Assembly (NCBI GenBank): GCA_029238315.1
Contig: JAQWGI010000032.1
Span: 1 to 64,000 of the forward strand
DNA length: 64,000 bases
Source of the DNA: Polaribacter sp.
GTDB taxonomy: Bacteria; Bacteroidota; Bacteroidia; Flavobacteriales; Flavobacteriaceae
Direction of reading: 5' to 3'
Positions 56,085 to 64,000 of the stretch are shown piece after piece (within the stretch, counting starts at the first letter, position 1; each line of letters begins with the position of its first letter). The notes under the pieces were generated by a model. The model was given only the letters and a program-made list of their open reading frames with translations, was not told the DNA's origin and ran no database searches. The position numbers and the translations under genes are program-made.

Positions 56085-57574
56085 TCGTCGTTTCCTATAT
56101 AATTATTCTCATTTACACGATTGCTTTGGTACTTATTTTTATGTACGCTATTGCACAACTCAACTTGCTTTTAAATTATTTAAAAGCGCAAAACAAAGAA
56201 GACACTTCAGTGAAGTTCGACTTTTCTAACCCTGAAGAAATTCCGTTTGTAACCATACAACTTCCGGTTTATAATGAATTGTATGTAATGGAAAGATTGC
56301 TAACAAACATTGTAAAATTAAAATACCCGAAAGACAAATTAGAAATTCAGGTTTTAGATGATTCTACTGATGAATCTGTAGATTCAACTGCAACACAAAT
56401 TAGAGAATTACAAACAGCTGGAATCGACATCAAACACATCAAAAGAACCAACCGAAAAGGCTTTAAAGCTGGTGCTTTAAAAGAAGGCTTGAAAACTGCA
56501 AAAGGAGAGTTTATTGTTATTTTTGATGCTGATTTTTTACCAAAAGAGAATTGGCTTTTAGAAACTATTCCATATTTCAAAAACAAAGAAATTGGGGTTG
56601 TACAAACGCGTTGGGGACACATCAATAGAAATTATTCTACGCTTACAAAAATTCAAGCATTTGCTTTAGATGCTCATTTTACGTTAGAACAAGTAGGCAG
56701 AAATAGCCAAGGACATTTTATCAATTTTAACGGAACGGCAGGTGTCTGGCGCAAAAAATGTATTTTGGATGCCGGAAATTGGGAAGGAGATACGCTTACA
56801 GAAGATATCGATTTAAGTTACAGAGCACAGCTAAAAAAATGGAAATTTAAATATTTAGAACACGTAGAAACTCCTGCTGAATTACCAGTAATTATTAGCG
56901 CAGCAAGATCGCAACAATTTAGATGGAATAAAGGTGGCGCAGAGAATTTTCAAAAGATGATGAAAAACATCATTATCAATAAAAATATCTCTACCAAAAC
57001 AAAAATTCATGGATTGTTGCATTTACTAAACAGCTCCATGTTTACATGTATATTTTTGGTGGCTATTTTAAGTATCCCGATGTTGTACATTAAGAATGAA
57101 TACGAATATTTAAAACCATTCTTCTATGTGATGAGTTTCTTTGTAATGAGCTCCATCATTTTCTTTATTTGTTATTGGTTTATGTATAAAAATATTTACG
57201 GTGGCGGGTTTAAAAAATTCATTAAATACATTGGTGCATTTTTCACTTTTTTTACGATTGTTATGGGTTTTTCGCTACACAATACTATTGCCGTTTTAGA
57301 AGGTCATTTTGGTAAGAAAAGTGATTTTATAAGAACTCCAAAATTTAACATCAATTCACTAAAAGATAACTGGAAAAACAATAAATACATTTCTAAAAAA
57401 GTATCTATTCATGTTATTGTTGAAGGATTATTAGCACTGTATTTTGTCTTCGGAATGTACAGCGCATTTTTCGTTGGAAATCAAGGTGGAGATTTTGGTT
57501 TATTTCCTTTTCACTTTATGCTTTTCTGCGGATTTGGTTACGTGTTTTTTAAATCGATTTTTTCTAAAGCATAA
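56081..57574 (+). CDS. Processive-type GT2 glycosyltransferase (cellulose-synthase-like), membrane
   Basis: A 497-residue enzyme with an N-terminal span and a GT2 catalytic domain (VTIQLPVYNELYVMERL, VLDDSTDES, VIFDADFLPKENW, TEDIDLSYRAQLKKW, QQFRWNKGGAENF). The D-D-D-QxxRW pattern is present. Four C-terminal spans follow. It resembles cellulose synthase or glucomannan synthase-like enzymes of bacteria, but the product is unknown. It overlaps the gene before by four bases and the one after by one. Confidence 0.9.
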   Translation: MIVVSYIIILIYTIALVLIFMYAIAQLNLLLNYLKAQNKEDTSVKFDFSNPEEIPFVTIQLPVYNELYVMERLLTNIVKLKYPKDKLEIQVLDDSTDESVDSTATQIRELQTAGIDIKHIKRTNRKGFKAGALKEGLKTAKGEFIVIFDADFLPKENWLLETIPYFKNKEIGVVQTRWGHINRNYSTLTKIQAFALDAHFTLEQVGRNSQGHFINFNGTAGVWRKKCILDAGNWEGDTLTEDIDLSYRAQLKKWKFKYLEHVETPAELPVIISAARSQQFRWNKGGAENFQKMMKNIIINKNISTKTKIHGLLHLLNSSMFTCIFLVAILSIPMLYIKNEYEYLKPFFYVMSFFVMSSIIFFICYWFMYKNIYGGGFKKFIKYIGAFFTFFTIVMGFSLHNTIAVLEGHFGKKSDFIRTPKFNINSLKDNWKNNKYISKKVSIHVIVEGLLALYFVFGMYSAFFVGNQGGDFGLFPFHFMLFCGFGYVFFKSIFSKA

Positions 57575-59004
57575 TGATATTCAAGAAGGAAAACAAAGGA
57601 TTATTAATTGCATCAGGGCTATCAATTATACTTTATTTTTTGGTTGCTTTTAAATTAGAAAGAACAGATTTCACCAATTTACTATTGCTATATATTTCGC
57701 TTTTTACAGTGTTCTATTTCATTCTAAAACACGGTAATAAAAACATTAAAATCTTAACTGGCTTAGCCATTTTATTTCGTTTGATTTTCTTGTTTGCAAT
57801 TCCGAATTTATCACAAGATTTTTATCGTTTTATTTGGGATGGCAGAATGCTTTTAAACGGACTAAATCCGTATTTATATTTACCTGAAACTTTTATAAAT
57901 CAACAAGAATTCCCTGTACATCAAGCAGCAGAATTGTATGCTGGGATGGGCGAATTGAACGGAAGCAATTACACCAATTATCCGCCATTAAATCAACTTA
58001 GTTTTTTTATCGCTTCTTTATTTGCTAGTAAAAGTATTTTGGGTGCTGTTATTGTTTTGAGAACCCAAATTATACTAGCTGACATCGGAATTATATACTT
58101 CGGAAGAAAAATATTAGAAAAAATAAACTTACCAATTCATTACATCTTTTTGTATGCATTAAATCCGTTTGTAATTATTGAATTAACAGGTAACTTACAC
58201 TTTGAATCTGTTATGTTGTTCTTTTTAATTTGGAGTATTTATTTACTACTGAATGATAGATTAATTTTAGCAGGAATCCTATTTGCATGTTCAATTTCAG
58301 TGAAGTTGATTCCGTTGTTGTTTTTACCTTTATTTTTACAATGGTTTACAAAAAGATCTCTCGACTCCGCTCGAGATGACAAAAACATGTCCGTTCGAGC
58401 GGAGTCGAGAACTAATAAACTACTAAAATTATCGCTATTTTATTTAATTATAATCGGAACAACCATTTTATTTTTTCTACCATTTTACTCATCTGAATTG
58501 TTGAATAATTATATGAATTCTGTTGGATTGTGGTTCAGAAATTTTGAATTCAACGCAAGTTTTTATTACCTTTTTAGAGAAATTGGTTATTTGTTTAGAG
58601 GCTATAATGAAATTGCTACAATTGGAAAAATCATTCCTCTTTTAACAATTCTATTTTTAGGTTGGATTACTTTTTTTAGAAAAAATACACATCCAAAAGA
58701 ATTAATTACAGCTTTATTATTCGGATTGTCTTTTTATTATTTTACAACAACAACCATGCATCCGTGGTATTTAGCAACACTGATTTTATTATCCGTTTTT
58801 ACAAAATATCGTTTTCCGATTGTTTGGAGTTTCGTAATTATTTTAAGTTACCAAGCGTATGCAAATCTTCCTTGGAAAGAAAATTTGTGGTTTGTTGGTT
58901 TGGAATATGGAATCGTTTACGGATATTTAATTTGGGAAATCTTTTTTAAAAATCATCATACGAAACCGTACTCTGACGCTCACGATTCACGTTTAACTTC
59001 GTAA
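57574..59004 (+). CDS. GT-C-like membrane glycosyltransferase (mannosyltransferase-type) with an in-frame repeat insertion
   Basis: A 476-residue polytopic protein with about ten spans and a GT-C-like loop after the first spans (DFYRFIWDGRMLLNGLNPYLYLPETF). This acidic/aromatic segment is typical of polyprenyl-phosphate-sugar-dependent GT-C enzymes. Residues 262-279 (SLDSARDDKNMSVRAESR) are encoded by a dispersed palindromic repeat inserted in frame into a loop between spans, and coding resumes normally. The 3' end overlaps the convergent nitrilase gene by 59 bases. Together with the two GT2 genes it could use a lipid-linked sugar made by them. Confidence 0.85.
   Translation: MIFKKENKGLLIASGLSIILYFLVAFKLERTDFTNLLLLYISLFTVFYFILKHGNKNIKILTGLAILFRLIFLFAIPNLSQDFYRFIWDGRMLLNGLNPYLYLPETFINQQEFPVHQAAELYAGMGELNGSNYTNYPPLNQLSFFIASLFASKSILGAVIVLRTQIILADIGIIYFGRKILEKINLPIHYIFLYALNPFVIIELTGNLHFESVMLFFLIWSIYLLLNDRLILAGILFACSISVKLIPLLFLPLFLQWFTKRSLDSARDDKNMSVRAESRTNKLLKLSLFYLIIIGTTILFFLPFYSSELLNNYMNSVGLWFRNFEFNASFYYLFREIGYLFRGYNEIATIGKIIPLLTILFLGWITFFRKNTHPKELITALLFGLSFYYFTTTTMHPWYLATLILLSVFTKYRFPIVWSFVIILSYQAYANLPWKENLWFVGLEYGIVYGYLIWEIFFKNHHTKPYSDAHDSRLTS
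58359..58410. repeat. Dispersed palindromic repeat inserted in frame in a coding sequence
   Basis: TCTCGACTCCGCTCGA and its exact reverse complement TCGAGCGGAGTCGAGA flank 20 bases. The same sequence type occurs at 46893 and 47064. No stop is introduced in the reading frame of the GT-C gene. Confidence 0.85.
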
Positions 59005-59902
59005 CATCTGGACGAGAATAATGTCCAACACAATCAAAATTTTGTCGTTCTTCTAACACACGATTAAAATCTAAGGTTTCAATAATCAAACCTTCTTTAT
59101 GTAAAACAGGTTCAACCAACCATTCTCCATTTGGCGATGCAATACAAGAACCTCCGTTTGCTAAAGTTTCGGGAGCATTTTTGATTATTTTATCATAATG
59201 CGGAACATCTTTTGGAAAATCTGACTTTGCCATTAAACTAGAAACCGAAATCACAAAAGAACGAGATTCTCTTGCAATAAATCGTGTAATATCTTTAGTG
59301 TTATGATCACTTCCTGGCCAAACTGCAATGTGTAAATTTTCGCCCAAACCGTACAAAGCAGTTCTTGGTAACGGCATCCAATTTTCCCAACAATTCAATC
59401 CGCCAACAGTAAATTCTTTCAATGGATGCACTTGCAAACCATTTCCATCTCCTGGCGACCAAGTTAAACGTTCATCAAAAGTTGGTTGTAATTTTCGATG
59501 CACAGATTTTATTGCTCCATCTTGATTTATATACACTAAACTAGCGTAAATACTATGTCCGCCACGATTTTGTGCGCGTTCCATAATTCCTAAATAAATA
59601 GCAATTTTATGTTTTTTTGCCAATTCACAAACCGAATTTAATTCGCCTTTTTCTATGGTGATAGAATTACGAACATAATGTGCGTGAATTTCTTTCTGCG
59701 TTTTAGAATCCCATTCTGCGCCGTTTGTTAAAGCAATCCAAAATGGATAACCTGGCAATAATGCTTCTCCGAAAACAATTAATTCACAGTTTTCTTTTGA
59801 CGCATCTACAATCGTTTTTTCTATTTTCTCAATCGTTTTTTCTTTGTTTAGCCAAACTGGAGATAATTGTGCTAATGCTACTTTTAATAAATTGTTTTTC
59901 AT
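58946..59902 (-). CDS. Nitrilase-family carbon-nitrogen hydrolase
   Basis: A 318-residue enzyme with the nitrilase triad E46 (VFGEALLPGYP), K137 (VHRKLQPTFDERLTW) and C171 (GGLNCWENWMP). The CWEN motif and WPGSDHNTK segment are closest to true nitrilases acting on nitriles rather than amidases, but substrate is not provable here. Its end overlaps the convergent GT-C gene by 59 bases, and it sits two bases from the lipoprotein gene upstream. Confidence 0.9.
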   Translation of the reverse strand: MKNNLLKVALAQLSPVWLNKEKTIEKIEKTIVDASKENCELIVFGEALLPGYPFWIALTNGAEWDSKTQKEIHAHYVRNSITIEKGELNSVCELAKKHKIAIYLGIMERAQNRGGHSIYASLVYINQDGAIKSVHRKLQPTFDERLTWSPGDGNGLQVHPLKEFTVGGLNCWENWMPLPRTALYGLGENLHIAVWPGSDHNTKDITRFIARESRSFVISVSSLMAKSDFPKDVPHYDKIIKNAPETLANGGSCIASPNGEWLVEPVLHKEGLIIETLDFNRVLEERQNFDCVGHYSRPDVTKLNVNRERQSTVSYDDF

Positions 59903-59904
59903 TT

Positions 59905-60489
59905 TTACTCGTTTTTAAATTCTGTTGGAGGTGGTGGAATATACTGTGGATGCTTTATTGGATAATCAAAAACGATGTTAAAAGAAATACTATCCTTATT
60001 TTCTATTTCTGTTTGATTATATGTTTTAACTAGATTTAAAAGAACTGTTTTTAGTTTTTTTGATTTCTCTTGCATTTCTAATACCAAGAGAACATGAGCA
60101 AACCTATATGATGAAGCATAAAAAAAATCTTTTCCTTTATTCTCGTAATGTGATTTTAAGCCTTTAGATAGTTCAGTAATTGGAGATACTCCCTTTTTTA
60201 AATGAACACTATCTTTCCTTAAAAGAAGACCGTTTCTTACTCTTACATAACCTCCAGTATATGCAGAAGGAGAAACTTTATAAATAGCTTTAGAATCTTC
60301 TATTTTTAGAAAGTGAAATTTATTTTCATAAAGTCCATTTCTAATTGAGTCAGTAATTTTCTCAAAATTTAAATCATCAATATTAATTTCTCTTGGATTA
60401 TTTTTTTTAAAAAAATCTTCTGATGGATAATAATAAATCTCCTTTTTACAAGATGTGAAAACAATCAATAAAAGAAGAAGTTTTTTCAT
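59905..60489 (-). CDS. Small lipoprotein, unknown function
   Basis: A 194-residue protein with a lipoprotein signal (MKKLLLLLIVFTSCKKEIYY; cysteine at about residue 14). The remainder is hydrophilic, with a YKVSPSAYTGGYVRVRNG segment and a C-terminus rich in proline (YPIKHPQYIPPPPTEFKNE). I do not recognise a family. It is packed between the nitrilase and DUF2797 genes by two bases and one base, so it is a real part of a three-gene operon. Confidence 0.7.
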   Translation of the reverse strand: MKKLLLLLIVFTSCKKEIYYYPSEDFFKKNNPREINIDDLNFEKITDSIRNGLYENKFHFLKIEDSKAIYKVSPSAYTGGYVRVRNGLLLRKDSVHLKKGVSPITELSKGLKSHYENKGKDFFYASSYRFAHVLLVLEMQEKSKKLKTVLLNLVKTYNQTEIENKDSISFNIVFDYPIKHPQYIPPPPTEFKNE

Positions 60490-60490
60490 T

Positions 60491-61285
60491 TTAATTGATA
60501 TTTAGATTTACCACCAAACCTTCATTTGCTCTTACGTTAAAAACGGTTTGATCTTCAAAAATTAAATATTGTCCTTTTATGCCTACTAATTTTCCAGTAT
60601 ATTTTAATTCCTTTTTTAAATTCAAACTTTTAGGTTTTTCTGGGTATTTATTCACCGGAAAATTCAAGTGTGTTTCAGAATTATTTTCTAAAAAATACGG
60701 TTTTGCTTCTTCAGGAATGTATTGTTTTAATTTGTCTCGCCAAGTTTCAAGGCTTTCATCAACAATATCATTCTTTAGCATTTTTCGCCAATTGGTTTTA
60801 TCGGCAACGTGCTCTTTTAAAGCAACTTCTGTAATTCCCGCTAAATACCGATTCGGAACTTCTACAATTTCAATTGCTTCGTGTGCACCTTGATCAATCC
60901 AACGCGTTGGTACTTGTTGCTTTCTTGTTACACCAACTTTTACGTTGCTAGAATTTGCCAAATACACAATATGCGGTTTTAATTGCACTTGCTTTTCGTA
61001 AGCTAAATCTCTGTCTTCAATTCCTAAATGCGCCGTACTTAATTCTGGTCTCATAATCCAATCTCCAGCATTTGGGGTTTCAAAAAAACAAGATTTACAA
61101 AACCCTTGACGAAAAATTTCTTTGTTTAAATGGCAATTTAAACATTCGTAATTTTCGAAAGAAATTTCTACGTTTTTACCCAATAATTGATTCATATTTA
61201 AGAAATCAGCATCCATTTCTAAGTAATATTGAATGGTCTCTAAATTTTCTGTGGGCATTTTTTTTAAAACTCCTTGATATTTCAT
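60491..61285 (-). CDS. DUF2797 protein
   Basis: A 264-residue protein with a zinc-ribbon-like set of cysteines (CLNCHLNKEIFRQGFCKSCF, about 48-67) and the conserved patterns GDWIMRPELSTAHLGIEDRDLAYEKQVQLKPHIVYLA and VGVTRKQQVPTRWIDQGA, which identify DUF2797. No biochemical function is established for the family. It leads the small operon ending in the nitrilase gene. Confidence 0.88.
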   Translation of the reverse strand: MKYQGVLKKMPTENLETIQYYLEMDADFLNMNQLLGKNVEISFENYECLNCHLNKEIFRQGFCKSCFFETPNAGDWIMRPELSTAHLGIEDRDLAYEKQVQLKPHIVYLANSSNVKVGVTRKQQVPTRWIDQGAHEAIEIVEVPNRYLAGITEVALKEHVADKTNWRKMLKNDIVDESLETWRDKLKQYIPEEAKPYFLENNSETHLNFPVNKYPEKPKSLNLKKELKYTGKLVGIKGQYLIFEDQTVFNVRANEGLVVNLNIN

Positions 61286-61393
61286 AAAAAGAATTTAGTA
61301 TTTTTAACTCGTTGTGAATCCTTAGTAAACAAACTTACTATAAAAATGCAAGTTTTAAGAATTTTACAATTATAATTTAATAAGTAAAAACAA

Positions 61394-62929
61394 ATGTCGT
61401 TCCCTTTAGTAAATTCAATTATTTCGTGGTTTTTAAAGAAACGCAAACATCAAATTGAGCTATTTTTAAAATATCCGTTAGATGTTCAAGACGAATTGTT
61501 GTTTAAATTATTGAATACTGCAAAAAATACAGAATTCGGAAAAGAGCATTATTTTTCATCAATTAGAGATTATAAAGACTTTACAAATGCGGTTCCGATT
61601 CAACAATACGAAACTTTTGAGCCATTGATAGAACGCTGTAGAAAAGGCGAACAAAATTTGTTTTGGCCAACACCAATTCATTGGTTTGCAAAATCTAGCG
61701 GAACTACAAATGCCAAAAGTAAATTTATCCCTGTGAGTGATGAAGCATTGGAATATTGCCACATGAAAGCCGGAAAAGACATGTTGTGTCTGTACATCAA
61801 CAACAATGAAGAAACACAATTGTTTAAAGGAAAAGGCTTAAAATTAGGCGGAAGCTCTGCAATTTACGAAGACAACAATTCGTATTTCGGAGATTTATCA
61901 GCAATCATTACAGAAAACCTACCTTTTTGGGCAGATTTTAGTTCTGCTCCAAAACAAGAGACCGCTTTATTAAGCGAATGGGAAACGAAAATGGAAGCAA
62001 TTGTTGATGAAACCATTCATGAAAACATTACTAGTTTAGTTGGTGTTCCAAGTTGGATGTTGTTATTATTAAATCGTGTTTTAGAAAAAACTGGAAAAGA
62101 CAATATTTTAGAAGTTTGGCCAAATTTAGAAGTCTATTTTCATGGTGGCGTAAACTTCAATCCGTACAGAGAACAATACAAAAAATTAATTCCGAAAGCC
62201 AATTTTAAATATTTTGAAACCTATAATGCATCCGAAGGTTTTTTTGGTTTGCAAGACAAAAACAATTCTTTAGATTTATTGTTGATGTTAGATTACGGAA
62301 TCTTCTATGAATTTATTCCGATGGAGGTTTATGATGGAGAAAATTCAATTGCAATTCCATTATCCGAAGTTCAAAAAAATGTAAACTACGCAATGGTAAT
62401 TACTACAAATGGCGGTTTATGGAGATACTTAATTGGTGATACTGTAAAGTTTACTTCTACTGATCCATATCGTATTAGAATTACTGGAAGAACAAAACAT
62501 TTTATCAACGTTTTTGGGGAAGAATTAATTATCGAAAATGCTGAAGAAGCACTAAAGGTAGCGTGTAAAAAAACAAAAGCAACCATTACAGATTATACAG
62601 TTGCACCCATTTTTATGACTGCAAAATCTAGTGGTGGACACGAATGGGTGATTGAGTTTAAAGATGCACCAAATAACTTAGAATATTTTACTGAATTGCT
62701 AGACAATGCACTAAAAGACATTAACTCAGATTACGAAGCAAAACGCTACAATAATATGACGTTAGCAATGCCAAAAATTAATATTGCAAAACAAGGGTTG
62801 TTTTATAATTGGTTAAAGCAAAAACAAAAATTAGGCGGACAACACAAAGTACCTAGATTGTCTAACAAGAGAGATTTTATTGAGGAATTACTAAAGGTTA
62901 CTTTAAACCAACAAAGTGCAAATTTATAA
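61394..62929 (+). CDS. GH3 auxin-responsive-promoter family acyl-adenylating enzyme
   Basis: A 511-residue protein of the plant GH3-related family in the ANL adenylating superfamily. AKSSGTTNAKSKFIPVS is the nucleotide loop, TYNASEGFFGLQD the adenylate motif, and RITGRTKHFINVFGEELI the hinge region. Plant members conjugate amino acids to jasmonate or auxin; the bacterial substrate is unknown. The gene stands alone, divergent from DUF2797 and convergent with the prenyl synthase gene. Confidence 0.9.
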   Translation: MSFPLVNSIISWFLKKRKHQIELFLKYPLDVQDELLFKLLNTAKNTEFGKEHYFSSIRDYKDFTNAVPIQQYETFEPLIERCRKGEQNLFWPTPIHWFAKSSGTTNAKSKFIPVSDEALEYCHMKAGKDMLCLYINNNEETQLFKGKGLKLGGSSAIYEDNNSYFGDLSAIITENLPFWADFSSAPKQETALLSEWETKMEAIVDETIHENITSLVGVPSWMLLLLNRVLEKTGKDNILEVWPNLEVYFHGGVNFNPYREQYKKLIPKANFKYFETYNASEGFFGLQDKNNSLDLLLMLDYGIFYEFIPMEVYDGENSIAIPLSEVQKNVNYAMVITTNGGLWRYLIGDTVKFTSTDPYRIRITGRTKHFINVFGEELIIENAEEALKVACKKTKATITDYTVAPIFMTAKSSGGHEWVIEFKDAPNNLEYFTELLDNALKDINSDYEAKRYNNMTLAMPKINIAKQGLFYNWLKQKQKLGGQHKVPRLSNKRDFIEELLKVTLNQQSANL

Positions 62930-63031
62930 ACAAACTTTGTTCTTGGTAACTATAAATGCTAACTTACACTTTGTTTTATTAGTTTACTTATTATTAAGAC
63001 GAGTAAACTTTCAAAGTGTTACCTACTGCAA

Positions 63032-64000
63032 TTAAATTTTACGTTCTACAACGTAATCAATCATTTGTATAAGCGAATCTTTATAAGGTGAAGTTGGATA
63101 GTTTTCTAGAATTGCCAAAGCTCTGTTTTTGTAATCGTTCATTTTAGAAATTGCGTATTCAATTCCGCCATTTTCTTTTACAAAAGTGATGACTTCTTTT
63201 ACTTTCTTTTTGTCTTTATTATGTTTTTTAACCGAATTGACTATCCATTTTTTATCTTTTTTAGAACACGTATTTAACGTATGAATTAAAGGCAACGTCA
63301 TCTTTTGCTCTTTGATGTCAATTCCAGTTGGCTTGCCAATTTTTTCATCAGAATAATCAAACAGGTCATCTTTAATCTGAAAAGCAATGCCGATATATTC
63401 GCCAAATTTTCGCATTTGCTGAACTGTTTCTTGATTTGCTCCAACAGAGGCCGCTCCAATTCCACAACAAGCAGCAATTAAAGTTGCTGTTTTTTGTCTA
63501 ATTATTTCGAAATATATTTCTTCTGTAATATCTAATTTTCTTGCTTTTTCTATTTGTAATAGTTCGCCTTCACTCATTTCTCTAACAGCAATAGAAATCA
63601 ATTTAAGCAAATCAAAATCTTCGTTATCAATTGACAATAACAATCCTTTAGATAATAAAAAATCACCAACCAATACGGCAATTTTGTTTTTCCAAAGTGC
63701 ATTTATAGAGAAAAAACCTCTTCTTTGGTTGCTATCATCAACCACATCATCATGTACCAATGTTGCTGTATGAATTAATTCTACAACAGCAGCACCTCGA
63801 TACGTACGTTCATCAAAACCTCCGTCTGAAACCATCTTGGCTACTAAAAAGATAAACATAGGGCGCATTTGCTTTCCTTTTCTTCGAACAATATAGTAGG
63901 TGATTCTGTTAAGTAACGGAACTTTTGTCAACATAGATTCTTTGAATTTCTCTTCAAAGAGTTCCATTTCATTTTTAATAGGAAGTTTTATCTGCTCTAC
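63032..64000 (-). CDS. Polyprenyl diphosphate synthase, 5'-truncated by the window edge
   Basis: Elongates isoprenoid diphosphates, probably for menaquinone side chains or a similar long chain. The two aspartate-rich motifs are HDDVVDDSNQRRG (first) and KDDLFDYSDEKIG (second), and GKQMRPMFIFLVAK is the N-terminal substrate motif. The frame remains open past the listed ATG at 63967 to the window edge (VEQIKLPIKNE precedes it), so the start lies outside. Chain length cannot be told with certainty; octaprenyl-type is likely from similarity. Confidence 0.93.
   Translation of the reverse strand, partial: VEQIKLPIKNEMELFEEKFKESMLTKVPLLNRITYYIVRRKGKQMRPMFIFLVAKMVSDGGFDERTYRGAAVVELIHTATLVHDDVVDDSNQRRGFFSINALWKNKIAVLVGDFLLSKGLLLSIDNEDFDLLKLISIAVREMSEGELLQIEKARKLDITEEIYFEIIRQKTATLIAACCGIGAASVGANQETVQQMRKFGEYIGIAFQIKDDLFDYSDEKIGKPTGIDIKEQKMTLPLIHTLNTCSKKDKKWIVNSVKKHNKDKKKVKEVITFVKENGGIEYAISKMNDYKNRALAILENYPTSPYKDSLIQMIDYVVERKI

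Noticed and set aside
56347-56625. Minus-strand ORF of 92 residues within the GT2 gene
   Set aside because: Antisense to a conserved catalytic domain; low-complexity composition.
1-64000. CRISPR arrays, prophage genes, rRNA genes or complete insertion sequences
   Set aside because: None seen: no regularly spaced repeats, phage structural genes, rRNA sequence or intact transposase on either strand.

Overview
The window is chromosomal DNA of a marine-type member of the Flavobacteriaceae (Bacteroidota), most like the Polaribacter/Tenacibaculum group. This rests on the strongly AT-rich sequence, TAnnTTTG-type -7 promoter elements, a GLPGLI protein beside an outer-membrane beta-barrel protein, a type IX secretion (T9SS) sorting domain, a short sigma factor of the Bacteroidota RpoD type, and family-level resemblance of the housekeeping proteins. 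Genus placement is inference.

Layout. 1-10.6 kb: the 3' part of metK, a lipoprotein amidohydrolase, an outer-membrane beta-barrel/GLPGLI pair, a deletion scar holding two gene remnants, a deoxynucleoside kinase, the principal sigma factor gene rpoD (which has no normal start codon here) and rpe. 10.7-16.6 kb: a secreted beta-helix protein gene split by one in-frame stop codon, an unlisted 58-aa small protein gene behind a perfect palindrome, a CBS-domain protein, tRNA-Arg(UCG) and a YqeY-like gene. 16.6-32.1 kb: an uninterrupted dcw cell-wall/division operon on the minus strand (mraZ-rsmH-ftsL-ftsI-murE-mraY-murD-ftsW-murG-murC-ftsQ-ftsA-ftsZ). It has a three-repeat MraZ box upstream and a hairpin terminator after ftsZ. 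32.2-37.5 kb: a plus-strand run of alpha/beta hydrolase, engB, an RluA-type pseudouridine synthase, then alkB, aldehyde dehydrogenase and nitroreductase. 37.5-45 kb: an inverted dispersed repeat, a penicillin acylase-family protein, a sugar aminotransferase, galE, corA and fabD.

45.3-59 kb is the most distinctive part. It holds an arsenosugar biosynthesis locus: AhpD-like protein, radical SAM ArsS, a broken rhodanese-like gene, a TIGR04282-type glycosyltransferase, purine nucleoside phosphorylase and methyltransferase ArsM. Beyond a divergent universal stress/GH113 pair follows a second plus-strand block: an FAD oxidoreductase, a membrane 4Fe-4S protein, two GT2 glycosyltransferases and a GT-C-like membrane glycosyltransferase. 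The core genes give a coherent route: ArsM methylates arsenite, ArsS transfers the deoxyadenosyl group of SAM to arsenic, PNP removes adenine and the glycosyltransferase finishes the sugar. Whether the second block takes part is inference.

Dispersed palindromic repeats recur in and around this region. One sits in frame inside the GT-C coding sequence, and another pair brackets the broken rhodanese gene. 59-64 kb: a nitrilase-family amidohydrolase, a small lipoprotein, a DUF2797 protein, a GH3-family adenylating enzyme and the 3' part of a polyprenyl diphosphate synthase gene.
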